This document shows, piece after piece, positions 53,648 through 63,525 of a stretch of 64,000 bases of DNA. The stretch comes from Paenibacillus qinlingensis (GTDB taxonomy: Bacteria > Bacillota > Bacilli > Paenibacillales > NBRC-103111). Made by a program: the position numbers and the translations under genes. The stretch covers positions 1 through 64,000 of the forward strand of contig NZ_JABMKY010000006.1 in the NCBI RefSeq assembly GCF_013204845.1. The letters run 5' to 3'. Numbering within the stretch: position 1 is the first letter of the stretch; each line of letters opens with the position of its first letter. The notes beneath the pieces are model-generated. The model had not been told where the DNA came from. It did no database searches and worked only from the letters and a program-made list of their open reading frames with translations.

Positions 53648-55327
53648 ATGAAATTAAAAGTGCAAGTATATAATGAAAAAAAGGAAATGACATTTTGTAA
53701 AATCAATTTATGCAAGCTTCAAAACAATAGTGATAATACTGTAGAAAGCAATAAGGTATCAGTCTATTGCAATGGAGAATATGAATTTGAACTGGTATCC
53801 GGAGAGTATGATATTGAATTTTATAAGGGGAATTTATTTATACCTGTAAAAGAAAAGGTTGGGATTTATGGGGATGTTATTATAGAGGTATGTTTAAAGG
53901 AATTGATTGACACTAAAAGCCTCGGCCTATACTCCTTTGATGCGCATTCCCACGTTTCAAGGAATAAGAAATCAACAATAGGGAACCTTGAACATGCCTC
54001 TACTATCATGCAAGGGGAAGATTTCAATTTCCTGTTTGCAGGATCGCCATATGATCGGGAGACCCATATTCAAGATACGGATAACAGTTCTGTGGAAATG
54101 GTTCCATACAGGGTAAAGTATTCTGATATTATTCAAGCGGTAAACAATAACAGTTTTATTCTGGATATTGGTAACGAAATTGTAAAATGCCGCTATGGGC
54201 ATATGTTTTTAATGAATTATGATCAGATGCCTCCTTATAGCCAATATTATGATCGAGCATGGGACCCATGGCTTTTTACCAAAGTTGGAGAAGAACCGGA
54301 ATACGACATTGCATACCCCTATGAAGCACTTGGAAAGGAAAGAGGCCCAAACTCTGTTGCTGTGGCTGCCCATCCGACTAGTTGGTGGCATCATAACGGG
54401 GAATTTATATCCAATATTGCAGCAACTTTAGGGTTTGAAATCCTGGCAGAATCGATTGATGCAATGGTGATCATGGGGTATGACAGTGACCATACATCAT
54501 ACCAACAACTTTGGTATGATGTTTTAAACAAGGGTTATTTTATGCCAGGGGTAGCTGAATCGGATCACACTTTCGACACGACTTTAATGAAACACCTTAA
54601 GTTTAAAACCTACACCTATGTAGACAGTATTAGCATTGACTCCTTATGTACATCGGTAAAAGCAGGAAGAAATACGGTTTCCTCAGGCCCCATAATCCTA
54701 TTTCATGTTAACGATCATAAGCAGGGAGCAGTCTTGAGCTATGAAGAAGAGGACGAATTTAATATTGAGATAGAAGCATTCCAATGTTACCAGGCGCTTC
54801 TTAGTAAAATCCAAATCATTGTTAACGGTAAAGTTTGGATAGAACATGGAATAAACGATAGTAGGTATGTTATGAAGGAAAAACTAAAATTTAACCAGGA
54901 CAGCTATGTACTTGCAAAGTGTTATGATTTTGCTGGAAATGTTGCCATCACGAATCCCGTTTATATAAGAAACACTCCCTTTGAGAACAGGAATTTTAAA
55001 TCAGATTTGACATTAAGGGTCCTTAAGGATGGAAAACCTGCAAACGGACTTTTCTGGATTGATGATAACCTGAATAAGTCTAATTTTTCAAAGGAAATCA
55101 ATTGTATGATCAAAGTTGCTTCTGAAGTGAATATTGAGGTTGCTGGGATAGTAAAGAAAGTGAAACTGTTTGAAATGGACGAATTACAACAAATATTTAA
55201 GAATTTGTATTTTGGTTATTTTAATCAAGACAAACAGTATGCTCCCGGAGAAGTACCTGCATCATACTTTGAACTTGCCCGCATGAAAAAAATATTAAGC
55301 AAGGTTGATCTTCAGATCAGCTTCTAG
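53648..55327 (+). CDS. CehA/McbA-family metallohydrolase (PHP-like)
   Basis: 559 residues; GGGAG lies six bases before the ATG. An N-terminal beta-domain (~1-90) precedes a PHP-type domain with LYSFDAHSHVSR (D98, H100, H102), a VAAHPTSWWHH block near 240 and MPGVAESDHTFD near 305. C-terminal beta-domains follow (QCYQALLSKIQIIVNGKVWI). CehA-type enzymes use metal ions to break esters or phosphoesters; family members are known for carbaryl and other esters. There is no signal peptide, so it is cytosolic. It heads a saccharide transport locus, which suggests a natural substrate delivered by that transporter. Confidence 0.75.
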   Translation: MKLKVQVYNEKKEMTFCKINLCKLQNNSDNTVESNKVSVYCNGEYEFELVSGEYDIEFYKGNLFIPVKEKVGIYGDVIIEVCLKELIDTKSLGLYSFDAHSHVSRNKKSTIGNLEHASTIMQGEDFNFLFAGSPYDRETHIQDTDNSSVEMVPYRVKYSDIIQAVNNNSFILDIGNEIVKCRYGHMFLMNYDQMPPYSQYYDRAWDPWLFTKVGEEPEYDIAYPYEALGKERGPNSVAVAAHPTSWWHHNGEFISNIAATLGFEILAESIDAMVIMGYDSDHTSYQQLWYDVLNKGYFMPGVAESDHTFDTTLMKHLKFKTYTYVDSISIDSLCTSVKAGRNTVSSGPIILFHVNDHKQGAVLSYEEEDEFNIEIEAFQCYQALLSKIQIIVNGKVWIEHGINDSRYVMKEKLKFNQDSYVLAKCYDFAGNVAITNPVYIRNTPFENRNFKSDLTLRVLKDGKPANGLFWIDDNLNKSNFSKEINCMIKVASEVNIEVAGIVKKVKLFEMDELQQIFKNLYFGYFNQDKQYAPGEVPASYFELARMKKILSKVDLQISF

Positions 55328-55438
55328 GACGGTTCTTCCCATACAAATACTGGTATGTTAAACTATTTTATATCCATATTATGTCTCTATTGTAGTGGTG
55401 CATGATCCTGAAATTACAAAGGAATAGGTATATGATCC

Positions 55439-57052
55439 ATGACTAAACTACTCATTGTTGAAGATAACGATTTTGAAAGAAATGCTTTACAAAATTACAT
55501 GAACTGGGATATTTTGGGTATTCGGCAGGTGGAAACTGCGTTTAACGGTTTGGATGGACTGGAAAAAGCGAAAACACTTATGCCCGATATCATCATCAGT
55601 GATGTGAAAATGCCGGGTATGAGCGGGATTGAGATGGCCAAAAATATTATAAGGTTTTGCCCTGATGTCAAATTCATTTTCTCAAGCGGACATGAAGATG
55701 TTAGCCTACTTCAGGAAGCGATGGAAGTAAGGGCGTTAAGTTATTTGATCAAGCCTTTAAAACAAGAAGAATTGATAGCGGTTATTAAGAAGACTACATC
55801 TATTCTAGTAGATGAAAAACTTACGAGTCTTGAGAATACTAAGATTGTTGAACAATTTAAAAATAATCTTCACTATTTGCAAACCAAGTTTCTTGAGGAA
55901 TTAATCACATCGGGAAAAAGCTCCAGCGATACCAAATCTTTGTTTGTTCAGGCAAATGATCTTAAGCTGAGAATGATTGGGATGTATAAGTTGGCTTTGA
56001 TCGAGTTTGAGTTTGGTGTGGATACGGATATTTTTCAAAATTCCGACTTGCTCAACGTAGTTCTATACAAACTTGAAAGTATTTGCAACAATAAGAATGT
56101 CATTTTGATCAAGTATTCAGGCAAAGGAATCATTGTCCTGCTCCATACGCTAGTTCGAGGGAATGAGGAAGGATCCTGGATCTTAAACGATATTGAAAAA
56201 GAAATTGAAAACTTATCCCAGGAAAATAATTATAATTATATCATTGGCGTTAGTGATGTATTTGCGAATATTGAGGAGCTGCACATCGCATATAAACAAT
56301 CCAGATTTGCTACAAGCCGCAAAATAGCGTTAGGGTATGGACATATTGTTTTTTATGCGGAGGGTAATGAAGCTCATTCTGTTTCTTTGGAAACGGAACA
56401 GCAAGATATTAAAGCTACAATTTCACAAATAATTGACATGGCATGTGAGGGTGAGAGTTGTGAGGAGGCAATAAGCAAGCTGGTACATTTAATACTTGTT
56501 GACCCGAACCACAAAATGGATAGTATTCAAAGCTTATTTATTTTTTTGTTTTCTAACTTATCCATGCAAATGGCAGGCAGGGGTGAAAATTTCGGAAAAA
56601 TTGCCGAACAAGAAGTAGACATTTTTAAGGAAATTATTAATTCCAAGACAATCCCCGATATTATCCTGTATACCAGTAAGATCTTAAAATCCATATCTTC
56701 GTATATGGGAAGGAAAAAACTAAATAAAGATGATTATATCATCAATGAAATATTACATATCTTAAATCACGAATATCAGAAGCCTATTACCCTTACCTAT
56801 CTTTCAGATCGGGTATACTTGAGTCCCAACTACCTAAGGATCATATTCAAGCAAAAAATGAAGATAAGCATACAGGAATATTTGACGAATTTACGTATGT
56901 GCAAGGCCAAGGAGTTATTAACCCAGACCAGGTATAAGGTTCATGAAATAGGCGAGAGGGTAGGATATGAAAACAGCACTTATTTTAATATCGTGTTCAA
57001 AAACTATATTAAGATGACACCAGGGGATTATCGTAACAAGTTCATGAACTAG
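55439..57052 (+). CDS. Response regulator, AraC type (YesN-like)
   Basis: 537 residues. Receiver domain 1-120: acidic pocket VEDND, phospho-acceptor Asp55 in IIISDVKMPG, Thr/Ser near 82 (FSSGHED), Lys near 105 (LIKPLK). A linker of ~300 residues follows, then an AraC DNA-binding domain at ~440-537: PITLTYLSDRVYLSPNYLRI and RYKVHEIGERVGYENSTYFN, ending MTPGDYRN. It should be phosphorylated by the next gene's kinase and switch on the transporter genes. The RR-kinase order is reversed from common Paenibacillus pairs. Confidence 0.92.
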   Translation: MTKLLIVEDNDFERNALQNYMNWDILGIRQVETAFNGLDGLEKAKTLMPDIIISDVKMPGMSGIEMAKNIIRFCPDVKFIFSSGHEDVSLLQEAMEVRALSYLIKPLKQEELIAVIKKTTSILVDEKLTSLENTKIVEQFKNNLHYLQTKFLEELITSGKSSSDTKSLFVQANDLKLRMIGMYKLALIEFEFGVDTDIFQNSDLLNVVLYKLESICNNKNVILIKYSGKGIIVLLHTLVRGNEEGSWILNDIEKEIENLSQENNYNYIIGVSDVFANIEELHIAYKQSRFATSRKIALGYGHIVFYAEGNEAHSVSLETEQQDIKATISQIIDMACEGESCEEAISKLVHLILVDPNHKMDSIQSLFIFLFSNLSMQMAGRGENFGKIAEQEVDIFKEIINSKTIPDIILYTSKILKSISSYMGRKKLNKDDYIINEILHILNHEYQKPITLTYLSDRVYLSPNYLRIIFKQKMKISIQEYLTNLRMCKAKELLTQTRYKVHEIGERVGYENSTYFNIVFKNYIKMTPGDYRNKFMN

Positions 57053-57090
57053 AATATAAAAAGACTTATGGTAATGGGGCGTACAAGGTA

Positions 57091-58848
57091 ATGAGAGAAA
57101 ATGGCATTTATATCAAAAAAAATGATTACAAATTCTTTCACATCATACTTACCTTTAATATCTTTATTGTGCTCATTTGTTCCGTTACCATTAGCTCAAT
57201 CATATACGGCAGATTAAACCAGACTCTTAACAAGCAAAATGAAGAGTTTATGCACTATGCCACTTCCCAAGCTCTCAATGGCGTAGAAAACATCATGAAG
57301 AACAGTGAGTTGACGGCCAGAAGCATATATTCAGATAGTACAATAACGAGTTTTTTCCTTGGTAAGAATGCCGGGAATGTCGATTATGTTCTTTTTAACC
57401 AGTTTATGAGCATTAATAATATGTTTGAAAACTATATAACAACGAACAATGATATCAAAAGTATTACCATTTATAGAATGGATCCTGAACTTATTACGGA
57501 TGGTAAAAATATTAAAAGTATGGAGAGCTTTAAAAGACAGGATCTGATGAAAAAGGCGATAGATGCACGCGGGAAGGATGTTTGGGTAACCTATGAGGAG
57601 GAAGGCGAGGGGACTAAGATCCTTTTGCTTAAGTACATCAATATTAACCTGCCTGGTGGAATTCTAGCTATCGAAATGAATCAAGAAAGATTAAGCAATT
57701 TGTATAAAGTTGAAGAGGATGCTAAATACCTGCTATATATATTGAGTGAAGGAAATATTGTTTTCAGGTCCAATCAGAAGGTTCAGATCGGAAAGGGAAC
57801 ACTGGACAACGTGGAAAAAAACGTTGAAAGGGATAAAGTCTATTCAAAGCTAAAGCAGGGTAATTACTTCTACTATTCCTATTATGGGGAAGTCAATAAC
57901 GGATTAAATGTTGTTATCCTTTATGACGCTTATGAGTTAGAGAAGGAAAAGCGATCCATAGCCAGGTATGTCATGATTTGTACAGGCTTTTTTGTGCTGA
58001 TTGGCGTTTTGCTGGCCATCCTGTTTTCTACAAAATTTGCTCAAAACATCGAAAAACTGGTGAAAAAAATGAGAGCAATTGAAAAAGGTCATTTAAAACT
58101 TGTACCAGATCGAAGCAGCATCCGTGAAATTTCTGCCCTAGATCACACGCTATGCAATATGGCGCTGACGATAGAAGAACTTACTGACAATATCGCAAAG
58201 ACCGAACGTCAGAAGGTGGAAAGTGAATTTAAGTACTTACAGAAGCAGATGAATCCCCATTTCCTGTATAACTTACTTTCGGCAGTGAGATGGATTGCTT
58301 TCCATAAAAATGAAAATAAAATTGTCACGATCGTCGACCTATTAAGTGATTTCTATAAGATTGTGCTCAGCCAAGGGCGAGACATCATTCCGATTAAATC
58401 CGAAATCAAACTGATCGAAAAATATGTTGCGCTTCAAAATTTATGTTATAGTGATCAGATCAAGCTGACAGTTCGTGTAGATAAAGAATACGAGGACCTG
58501 TTGATTAGTAAAATGACCATACAGCCATTTGTAGAAAATAGTATTATTCATGGCAGGGTTCATGGGAAAATCATCAATATCATTGTGGATATTCGCAAAA
58601 AAGAAAATAGTTTTGTAATTTCGATCACGGATAACGGTATGGGGGTAAATGAAGGCTTTATCTCCTACATTAAGGGTCTGAATAAAGGAGAAGTTTCAGA
58701 CTATAAGGTGGGTTATGGTGTCACGAATACATTTATGCGTCTCAAAATATTCTACAGCAATGCCAGTATTCATGTGTACCAGAGAAACCCGGGTACCACT
58801 GTAGAGATATCATTTTCCATTGAGAACAAACAGGAGTTAAATGTTTAA
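57091..58848 (+). CDS. Sensor histidine kinase (YesM-like)
   Basis: 585 residues. TM1 ~17-40 and TM2 ~290-310 enclose an extracellular Cache-type sensor. HAMP runs ~312-365. The His_kinase block is KQMNPHFLYNLLSAVRWIAF with phospho-His at ~390. The N box is QPFVENSIIHG near 482 and the G box ITDNGMGVNEGF. It would sense an extracellular sugar or its binding protein and phosphorylate the regulator 38 bp upstream. A terminator follows. Confidence 0.93.
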   Translation: MRENGIYIKKNDYKFFHIILTFNIFIVLICSVTISSIIYGRLNQTLNKQNEEFMHYATSQALNGVENIMKNSELTARSIYSDSTITSFFLGKNAGNVDYVLFNQFMSINNMFENYITTNNDIKSITIYRMDPELITDGKNIKSMESFKRQDLMKKAIDARGKDVWVTYEEEGEGTKILLLKYININLPGGILAIEMNQERLSNLYKVEEDAKYLLYILSEGNIVFRSNQKVQIGKGTLDNVEKNVERDKVYSKLKQGNYFYYSYYGEVNNGLNVVILYDAYELEKEKRSIARYVMICTGFFVLIGVLLAILFSTKFAQNIEKLVKKMRAIEKGHLKLVPDRSSIREISALDHTLCNMALTIEELTDNIAKTERQKVESEFKYLQKQMNPHFLYNLLSAVRWIAFHKNENKIVTIVDLLSDFYKIVLSQGRDIIPIKSEIKLIEKYVALQNLCYSDQIKLTVRVDKEYEDLLISKMTIQPFVENSIIHGRVHGKIINIIVDIRKKENSFVISITDNGMGVNEGFISYIKGLNKGEVSDYKVGYGVTNTFMRLKIFYSNASIHVYQRNPGTTVEISFSIENKQELNV

Positions 58849-58866
58849 CACGCATTAATCAGTAGC

Positions 58867-58917
58867 AGCAGGGTACTTTTTGGGGTTCTGTAATCCCAAG
58901 GAATATCCTGCTTTTTT
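58867..58917 (+). terminator. Terminator after the two-component genes
   Basis: AGCAGGGTA pairs with TATCCTGCT (one mismatch) across a loop that can itself pair (TTGGGGTT...AATCCCAA), followed by TTTTT. Confidence 0.8.
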
Positions 58918-59127
58918 GTTGCCCGTTAGAAGCCATCTTGGGTTTTGTTATTTATTGAAAATGTTTATATCTATATGTTTATAACATAAAAATTGATACG
59001 GTTAGCTATATCATTCGATGGATACTTGAATTGAAAATAAAGGTAGGCACCTTCATAATTAAAGATGTCAGTGAGTTATTTAGATAAGTCAGATGCAGAA
59101 TTACATGTGGGATTGGGGAGGAATTCG

Positions 59128-60093
59128 TTGAGATTATCAAGTATTTCGAGTGTTAAACAAGGTATGAAAGCCAGTTATAGAAAAAATGCCCTAATTAAAA
59201 AAATAAAAAGGCAGAAAGTTCATCTTCTTTTATTAATACCGTTTATCACTTTTATCATGATTTTTAAATATGTTCCGATGTTTGGCGCCTTGCTTGCTTT
59301 CAGAGAGTTTTCCTTTCGAACACCATTTGGTGGGAAATGGGTTGGTTTCACTTATTTTGAATCATTTTTTAGTAGTCCTGATTTTACCATCGTCATGCGG
59401 AACACGATCGTAATCTCCTCATTAAATCTTGTGTTTTCAACCATTGCAGCCATCCTATTTGCCATACTGATTTGCGAAGTTAGAAACCTTGTGTTTAAAA
59501 AGTTGGTACAAACTGTTTCTTATTTACCACACTTTATCTCATGGGTAGTGGTAGCAGGAATGGCGATGACGATATTCTCCATTGATGAACTTGCACCGGT
59601 CAATTCTGTTTTACTTCATATGAATATACTTGATAAGCCGATTAACTTTCTAGGGGAAGAGCAAAACTTCTGGCCTTTGGTTACAGGGCTTAATGTGTGG
59701 AAAAACGTTGGATGGAATTCGATCATCTATATAGCTGCAATCACATCAATTGATAAACAAATGTATGAATCCGCTATGATGGATGGAGCAAGTAAATTTA
59801 AACAAATCACCAGTATTACATTACCTACCATTTTGCCTACCATCGTCCTCCTTTTTACTTTTGGTTTAGGCTACATATTGAACGCCGGATTAGACCAGCA
59901 GCTTTTTCTGCAAAATCCGATGAATATCAGGCATTCAGAGGTGTTGGACACTTATGTACTGAAATATGGCTTACAACAGGCAGCTTACTCTTATGGAGCT
60001 GCTGTGGGTTTGTTTAAAAGTGTGGCCGGATTGGTGTTGATTGTACTATGCAATTATTTTTGCAGGAAATTTCTGAAAATGGGTATATTCTAG
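59128..60093 (+). CDS. Carbohydrate ABC transporter permease (LplB type)
   Basis: 321 residues from a TTG at 59128, which has GGGGAGG seven bases upstream. The frame is also open to an ATG at 59065 (342 residues) with no clear site, so the start is not certain. Six helices are present, opening LLLLIPFITFIMIFKYVPMF. The EAA loop reads DKQMYESAMMDGASKFKQIT. It is the partner of the next permease, 13 bp on, and of the binding protein at 61064. Confidence 0.9.
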   Translation: MRLSSISSVKQGMKASYRKNALIKKIKRQKVHLLLLIPFITFIMIFKYVPMFGALLAFREFSFRTPFGGKWVGFTYFESFFSSPDFTIVMRNTIVISSLNLVFSTIAAILFAILICEVRNLVFKKLVQTVSYLPHFISWVVVAGMAMTIFSIDELAPVNSVLLHMNILDKPINFLGEEQNFWPLVTGLNVWKNVGWNSIIYIAAITSIDKQMYESAMMDGASKFKQITSITLPTILPTIVLLFTFGLGYILNAGLDQQLFLQNPMNIRHSEVLDTYVLKYGLQQAAYSYGAAVGLFKSVAGLVLIVLCNYFCRKFLKMGIF

Positions 60094-60106
60094 AGGAGGG
60101 AGTCAA

Positions 60107-60994
60107 ATGAAAATAACACTGGGAGAACGGTTGTTTTATGTATGCAATTATGTTTTTCTGTTGTTGATTGCATTTTTAGCAGCATTTCCTTTCTGGAACA
60201 TATTGGTTGTGTCCTTGAATGAGGGAAGAGATGCCATGAGAGGAAGTATTTATTTCTGGCCTAGAAAATTCTCATTAGAAGCATACGCAGCTATTTTCAA
60301 TGAAAGCAGCTTAATGCATGCGACCTATATCAGTATTGCGAGGACTGTATTAGGAACACTACTTGGACTAATAAGTACGGCGATCCTTGCTTATCTGTTA
60401 GCTAACCGAGAGTTGATATTTAGAAGAGCTTTCCTATTTTTCTTTATCTTCACTATGTATTTTTCAGGGGGCTTGATCCCGGAATTTATGCTCTTTAAAA
60501 ATTTACACTTGTATAATAACTTTCTTGTTTATATTATTCCCGGTGCCATTAGTGTTTGGAACGTGATGGTCATGAGGCAGTTTTTCGAAGATCTCCCACC
60601 ATCCTTGGCCGAATCTGCTAGAATCGATGGGGCATCTGAATTAAAGACTTTGAGAAGTATTATACTTCCCATGTCGACTCCCGTATTGGCAACTATCGCC
60701 TTAATGATTGGCGTCGCGCAGTGGACAACATGGTTCGATACCTTCATGTTTACTTCAGGTTCGAAGGAGTTGGCGACCCTGCAAGGGGTTCTTGTAAACA
60801 TACTAATGGAGACACAGATTCAGTCAACAGACCCTGCGCAAGCGGCCAGACTAGAACAATCAGGTTCCATTCTCACGCCTGAAATCATCAAGATGGCGAC
60901 CATAACCATCACTACGATTCCTATTGTCATGGTGTATCCATTTCTACAAAAATATTTTGTTGGCGGACTTACGGTAGGTGCAGTTAAGGGATGA
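60107..60994 (+). CDS. Carbohydrate ABC transporter permease (LplC type)
   Basis: 295 residues, AGAGGAGGGAG before the ATG. Six helices are present; the N-terminus is GERLFYVCNYVFLLLIAFLA and the EAA loop PSLAESARIDGASELKTLRS. The C-terminal KYFVGGLTVGAVKG end is typical of the group. Together with 59128 it would form the import channel. No ATPase gene is present in the operon. Confidence 0.92.
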   Translation: MKITLGERLFYVCNYVFLLLIAFLAAFPFWNILVVSLNEGRDAMRGSIYFWPRKFSLEAYAAIFNESSLMHATYISIARTVLGTLLGLISTAILAYLLANRELIFRRAFLFFFIFTMYFSGGLIPEFMLFKNLHLYNNFLVYIIPGAISVWNVMVMRQFFEDLPPSLAESARIDGASELKTLRSIILPMSTPVLATIALMIGVAQWTTWFDTFMFTSGSKELATLQGVLVNILMETQIQSTDPAQAARLEQSGSILTPEIIKMATITITTIPIVMVYPFLQKYFVGGLTVGAVKG

Positions 60995-61063
60995 TCATGT
61001 TTCAGGTTAGCGAAAAGCCTAGCAGAAACTATTCATAATAATAAATAGGGAGTGTCAGATGTA

Positions 61064-62734
61064 ATGAGAACGAATTCAAAAATGGTAAGCTCGATCGTTG
61101 TTACAGCTTTATGTATCTCCGTTCTAAGCGCATGTAGTTCGAACACGGCAACCAACACCGCTACACCTGTTGCCAGCAGCCAAACGAGCGCAGTGAAAGA
61201 ACCGCCGACCGTGTTAACGATTGTTAATTCTGCTGGCGGTACACCGAATTTTCCTACAGGAGATCCATTCTGGGAAAGTAACCCTGTCGCCAAAGCAATT
61301 GAGGAAAAACTGAACATTAAGTTGAAATGGGATGTCTATTCAGGAAATGGAAAAGATAAATTGAATGTTGTTCTCGCCAGTGGAGAATATCCTGATTTAA
61401 TTATGTTATCTGATCCTACGAAGGTAATTGCCGATAAAATAGCTATTCCTCTTAATAATTTGATTGATAAGTTTGGTCCGGATCTAAAAAAGAAATACGG
61501 CTCAGCGCTTAACATGCTCAAACAAAGCGACGGTAACATTTATCACTTAACCAACACCTATTTGCCAGAAGGAGCTACTCCACCAGGATATGGGTATAGC
61601 TTACAGATAAGGACGGATATCTATGAAGCACTTGGTTCTCCAAAGCTGGAAACATCTGATGACGTGTACAACTATTTGAAGCTCGTAAAGGAGAAATATC
61701 CAAAGACATCTGATGGACAAACGATGTACCCTTTGAGCGGATTCAATCGTAACTGGGGATCTCCATACTTTGGCATGCTCGCAATGGCGGGTTCACCAGC
61801 AGATTCAAAACTATATATGGGAGCGGATGATTCTGTTAAATTCTGGCCAAAGGCACCTTGGGCTCAAGACGTTCTTAAATTTTACAACAAACTGTATCGT
61901 GAAGGATTAATTGATCCGGAAGCATTTACACAAGACTATGCGACATGGCAGAAATCCAAGCTTAGTACGGCAAGAGTTGCAGCTCATATCGGCGGTTGGA
62001 ACCAAACCTTTGACGTTTTGAAGACCTACACGGACGCGAAATTGCCAAACGCAGAAAAAATGTATTTCCAAAACGTTGTATTCAAATTCCCTACCGCGGA
62101 TAAACCAACCTTAAATTCTGTAAGCAAAAAAGGTACAGGGGCGCTTATCATCACCGACAAAGCGAGAAATCCGGAAGCTGCAATGAAATTACTCAATTAC
62201 TTGACAACTGAAGAAGGAAACTTCTTGGCCATGAATGGACCAAAAGGGATTCAATGGGACATGGTTGACGGTAAGCCGACATTGGTAAAGACTTATCTGG
62301 ATAGATGGCTTGCCGGTGAAAAACAAGCAAATATTGAAAAAGAATCTGGTATGAGTCAATATTCTAGACTTGTAGGATCAGACCTTGGTAAAACAAGCTG
62401 GGGGACTTACTGGATATTGAAAGATGACCCTGTTGCAACAAACAATACACGGGCACAACAAAGAGACAAGGCATTAAGTCCATACTGGTACGATTCAACC
62501 ACCATTGGCGAGCTAATGGCTGGAGCGGATACAGATACAATCGCTAAACAGCAGGCTGTTGATAAGAGGCTGTACGACAATGCTTTCGGAGTCATATTGG
62601 CCAAATCAGAGGCGGAGGCAGAAGCAGAGTTTGCGAAGTATGTGAAAGATCTTGATACTGCCGGTGCTGCTCAGGTCGAAGCGTATATGACAAAGATGCA
62701 TAAACAGTACGTGAAACAGTTAGCAGGGAAGTAA
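61064..62734 (+). CDS. ABC transporter substrate-binding lipoprotein
   Basis: 556 residues from the ATG at 61064, eleven bases after GGGAG; a GTG at 61052 is too close. Signal MRTNSKMVSSIVVTALCISV leads to lipobox LSAC (Cys24), then a T/A/S-rich spacer and a sugar-binding fold of the LplA type (VNSAGGTPNFPTGDPFWESN, YSGNGKDKLNVVLASGEYPD). It is attached to the membrane surface and feeds 59128 and 60107. It is distinct from the 22772 binding protein, so the substrate is probably different. Confidence 0.9.
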   Translation: MRTNSKMVSSIVVTALCISVLSACSSNTATNTATPVASSQTSAVKEPPTVLTIVNSAGGTPNFPTGDPFWESNPVAKAIEEKLNIKLKWDVYSGNGKDKLNVVLASGEYPDLIMLSDPTKVIADKIAIPLNNLIDKFGPDLKKKYGSALNMLKQSDGNIYHLTNTYLPEGATPPGYGYSLQIRTDIYEALGSPKLETSDDVYNYLKLVKEKYPKTSDGQTMYPLSGFNRNWGSPYFGMLAMAGSPADSKLYMGADDSVKFWPKAPWAQDVLKFYNKLYREGLIDPEAFTQDYATWQKSKLSTARVAAHIGGWNQTFDVLKTYTDAKLPNAEKMYFQNVVFKFPTADKPTLNSVSKKGTGALIITDKARNPEAAMKLLNYLTTEEGNFLAMNGPKGIQWDMVDGKPTLVKTYLDRWLAGEKQANIEKESGMSQYSRLVGSDLGKTSWGTYWILKDDPVATNNTRAQQRDKALSPYWYDSTTIGELMAGADTDTIAKQQAVDKRLYDNAFGVILAKSEAEAEAEFAKYVKDLDTAGAAQVEAYMTKMHKQYVKQLAGK

Positions 62735-62826
62735 TAAAATCAGAAATGGTTGAGTAGTGGAAAATGGCAATGGGTGGAGACATTAGACTTCATTCATTGC
62801 CTTTATTATGAATGAAGGAGAGAAAC

Positions 62827-63483
62827 ATGAGACTAACTTTCATAAGGCATGGACAAATAGCAGGAGATCCGTTTATATGTCCTGAGCGTCCAGTTCATGG
62901 GTGTCTATCCGCGAGTGGAATTCAGCAGGCTGAGGCAACTGCAGTGGCTTTAGAAAAAGAAAAATATGATTATGCATTTTCCTCTCCCTACGGTAGGGCG
63001 TTACAAACTGCGGAGATTGTCCTGGCTGGAAGGGAAATGGATATAAGGATATTGCCATTTATATATGAGTGGATGCCGAATCGGAACCTGGAAGAAGTGC
63101 CTAGTACTGTGTTTGAGGAAATCCAACGACAAACTGGAGATGCCTATGCGGAGGAAACCTGGAAAACGGAATTAGGTGAGGGATATTATGATTTGTGTGC
63201 AAGAATAATTCCACCTTTTTTAAAGTTGATGAGTGAGATTGGCATACATAGCCGTATGGGCGGTTATGTTCCTAAAGAACATGCTAAAGAGCTTTCCATT
63301 GTCGTGTTTGCTCATGGGGGTTCTCTTGGCGTATTGTTGAACTTTTTACTCGGAGTTAGGCCTTTTCCAATTGGAAGCTTTTCTTTGGAGCATACAGGGG
63401 TAGCTGTTGTTGATTTTGTAGAACAAAAAGGAATCTATTATCCTAAATTACTCATTCCAGCGCTTCATCAGATAGGCAAATAG
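62827..63483 (+). CDS. Histidine phosphatase family protein
   Basis: 218 residues from the ATG at 62827, six bases after GAAGGAGA; a start five codons earlier is less likely. Signature FIRHGQ (R7, H8, G9), with FSSPYGRALQTAEI (Arg) near 55-68 and the second His in VVFAHGGSLGVLL near 165. It is a phosphoglycerate-mutase-like phosphatase in the cytoplasm. It sits within a sugar-uptake locus, so the substrate may be a sugar phosphate. The PHP-type hydrolase at 53648 could act in the same route. Confidence 0.88.
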   Translation: MRLTFIRHGQIAGDPFICPERPVHGCLSASGIQQAEATAVALEKEKYDYAFSSPYGRALQTAEIVLAGREMDIRILPFIYEWMPNRNLEEVPSTVFEEIQRQTGDAYAEETWKTELGEGYYDLCARIIPPFLKLMSEIGIHSRMGGYVPKEHAKELSIVVFAHGGSLGVLLNFLLGVRPFPIGSFSLEHTGVAVVDFVEQKGIYYPKLLIPALHQIGK

Positions 63484-63525
63484 ACAGCTGAATAGAGGAT
63501 AAAACATATTGGTGGAGGCTCAGAA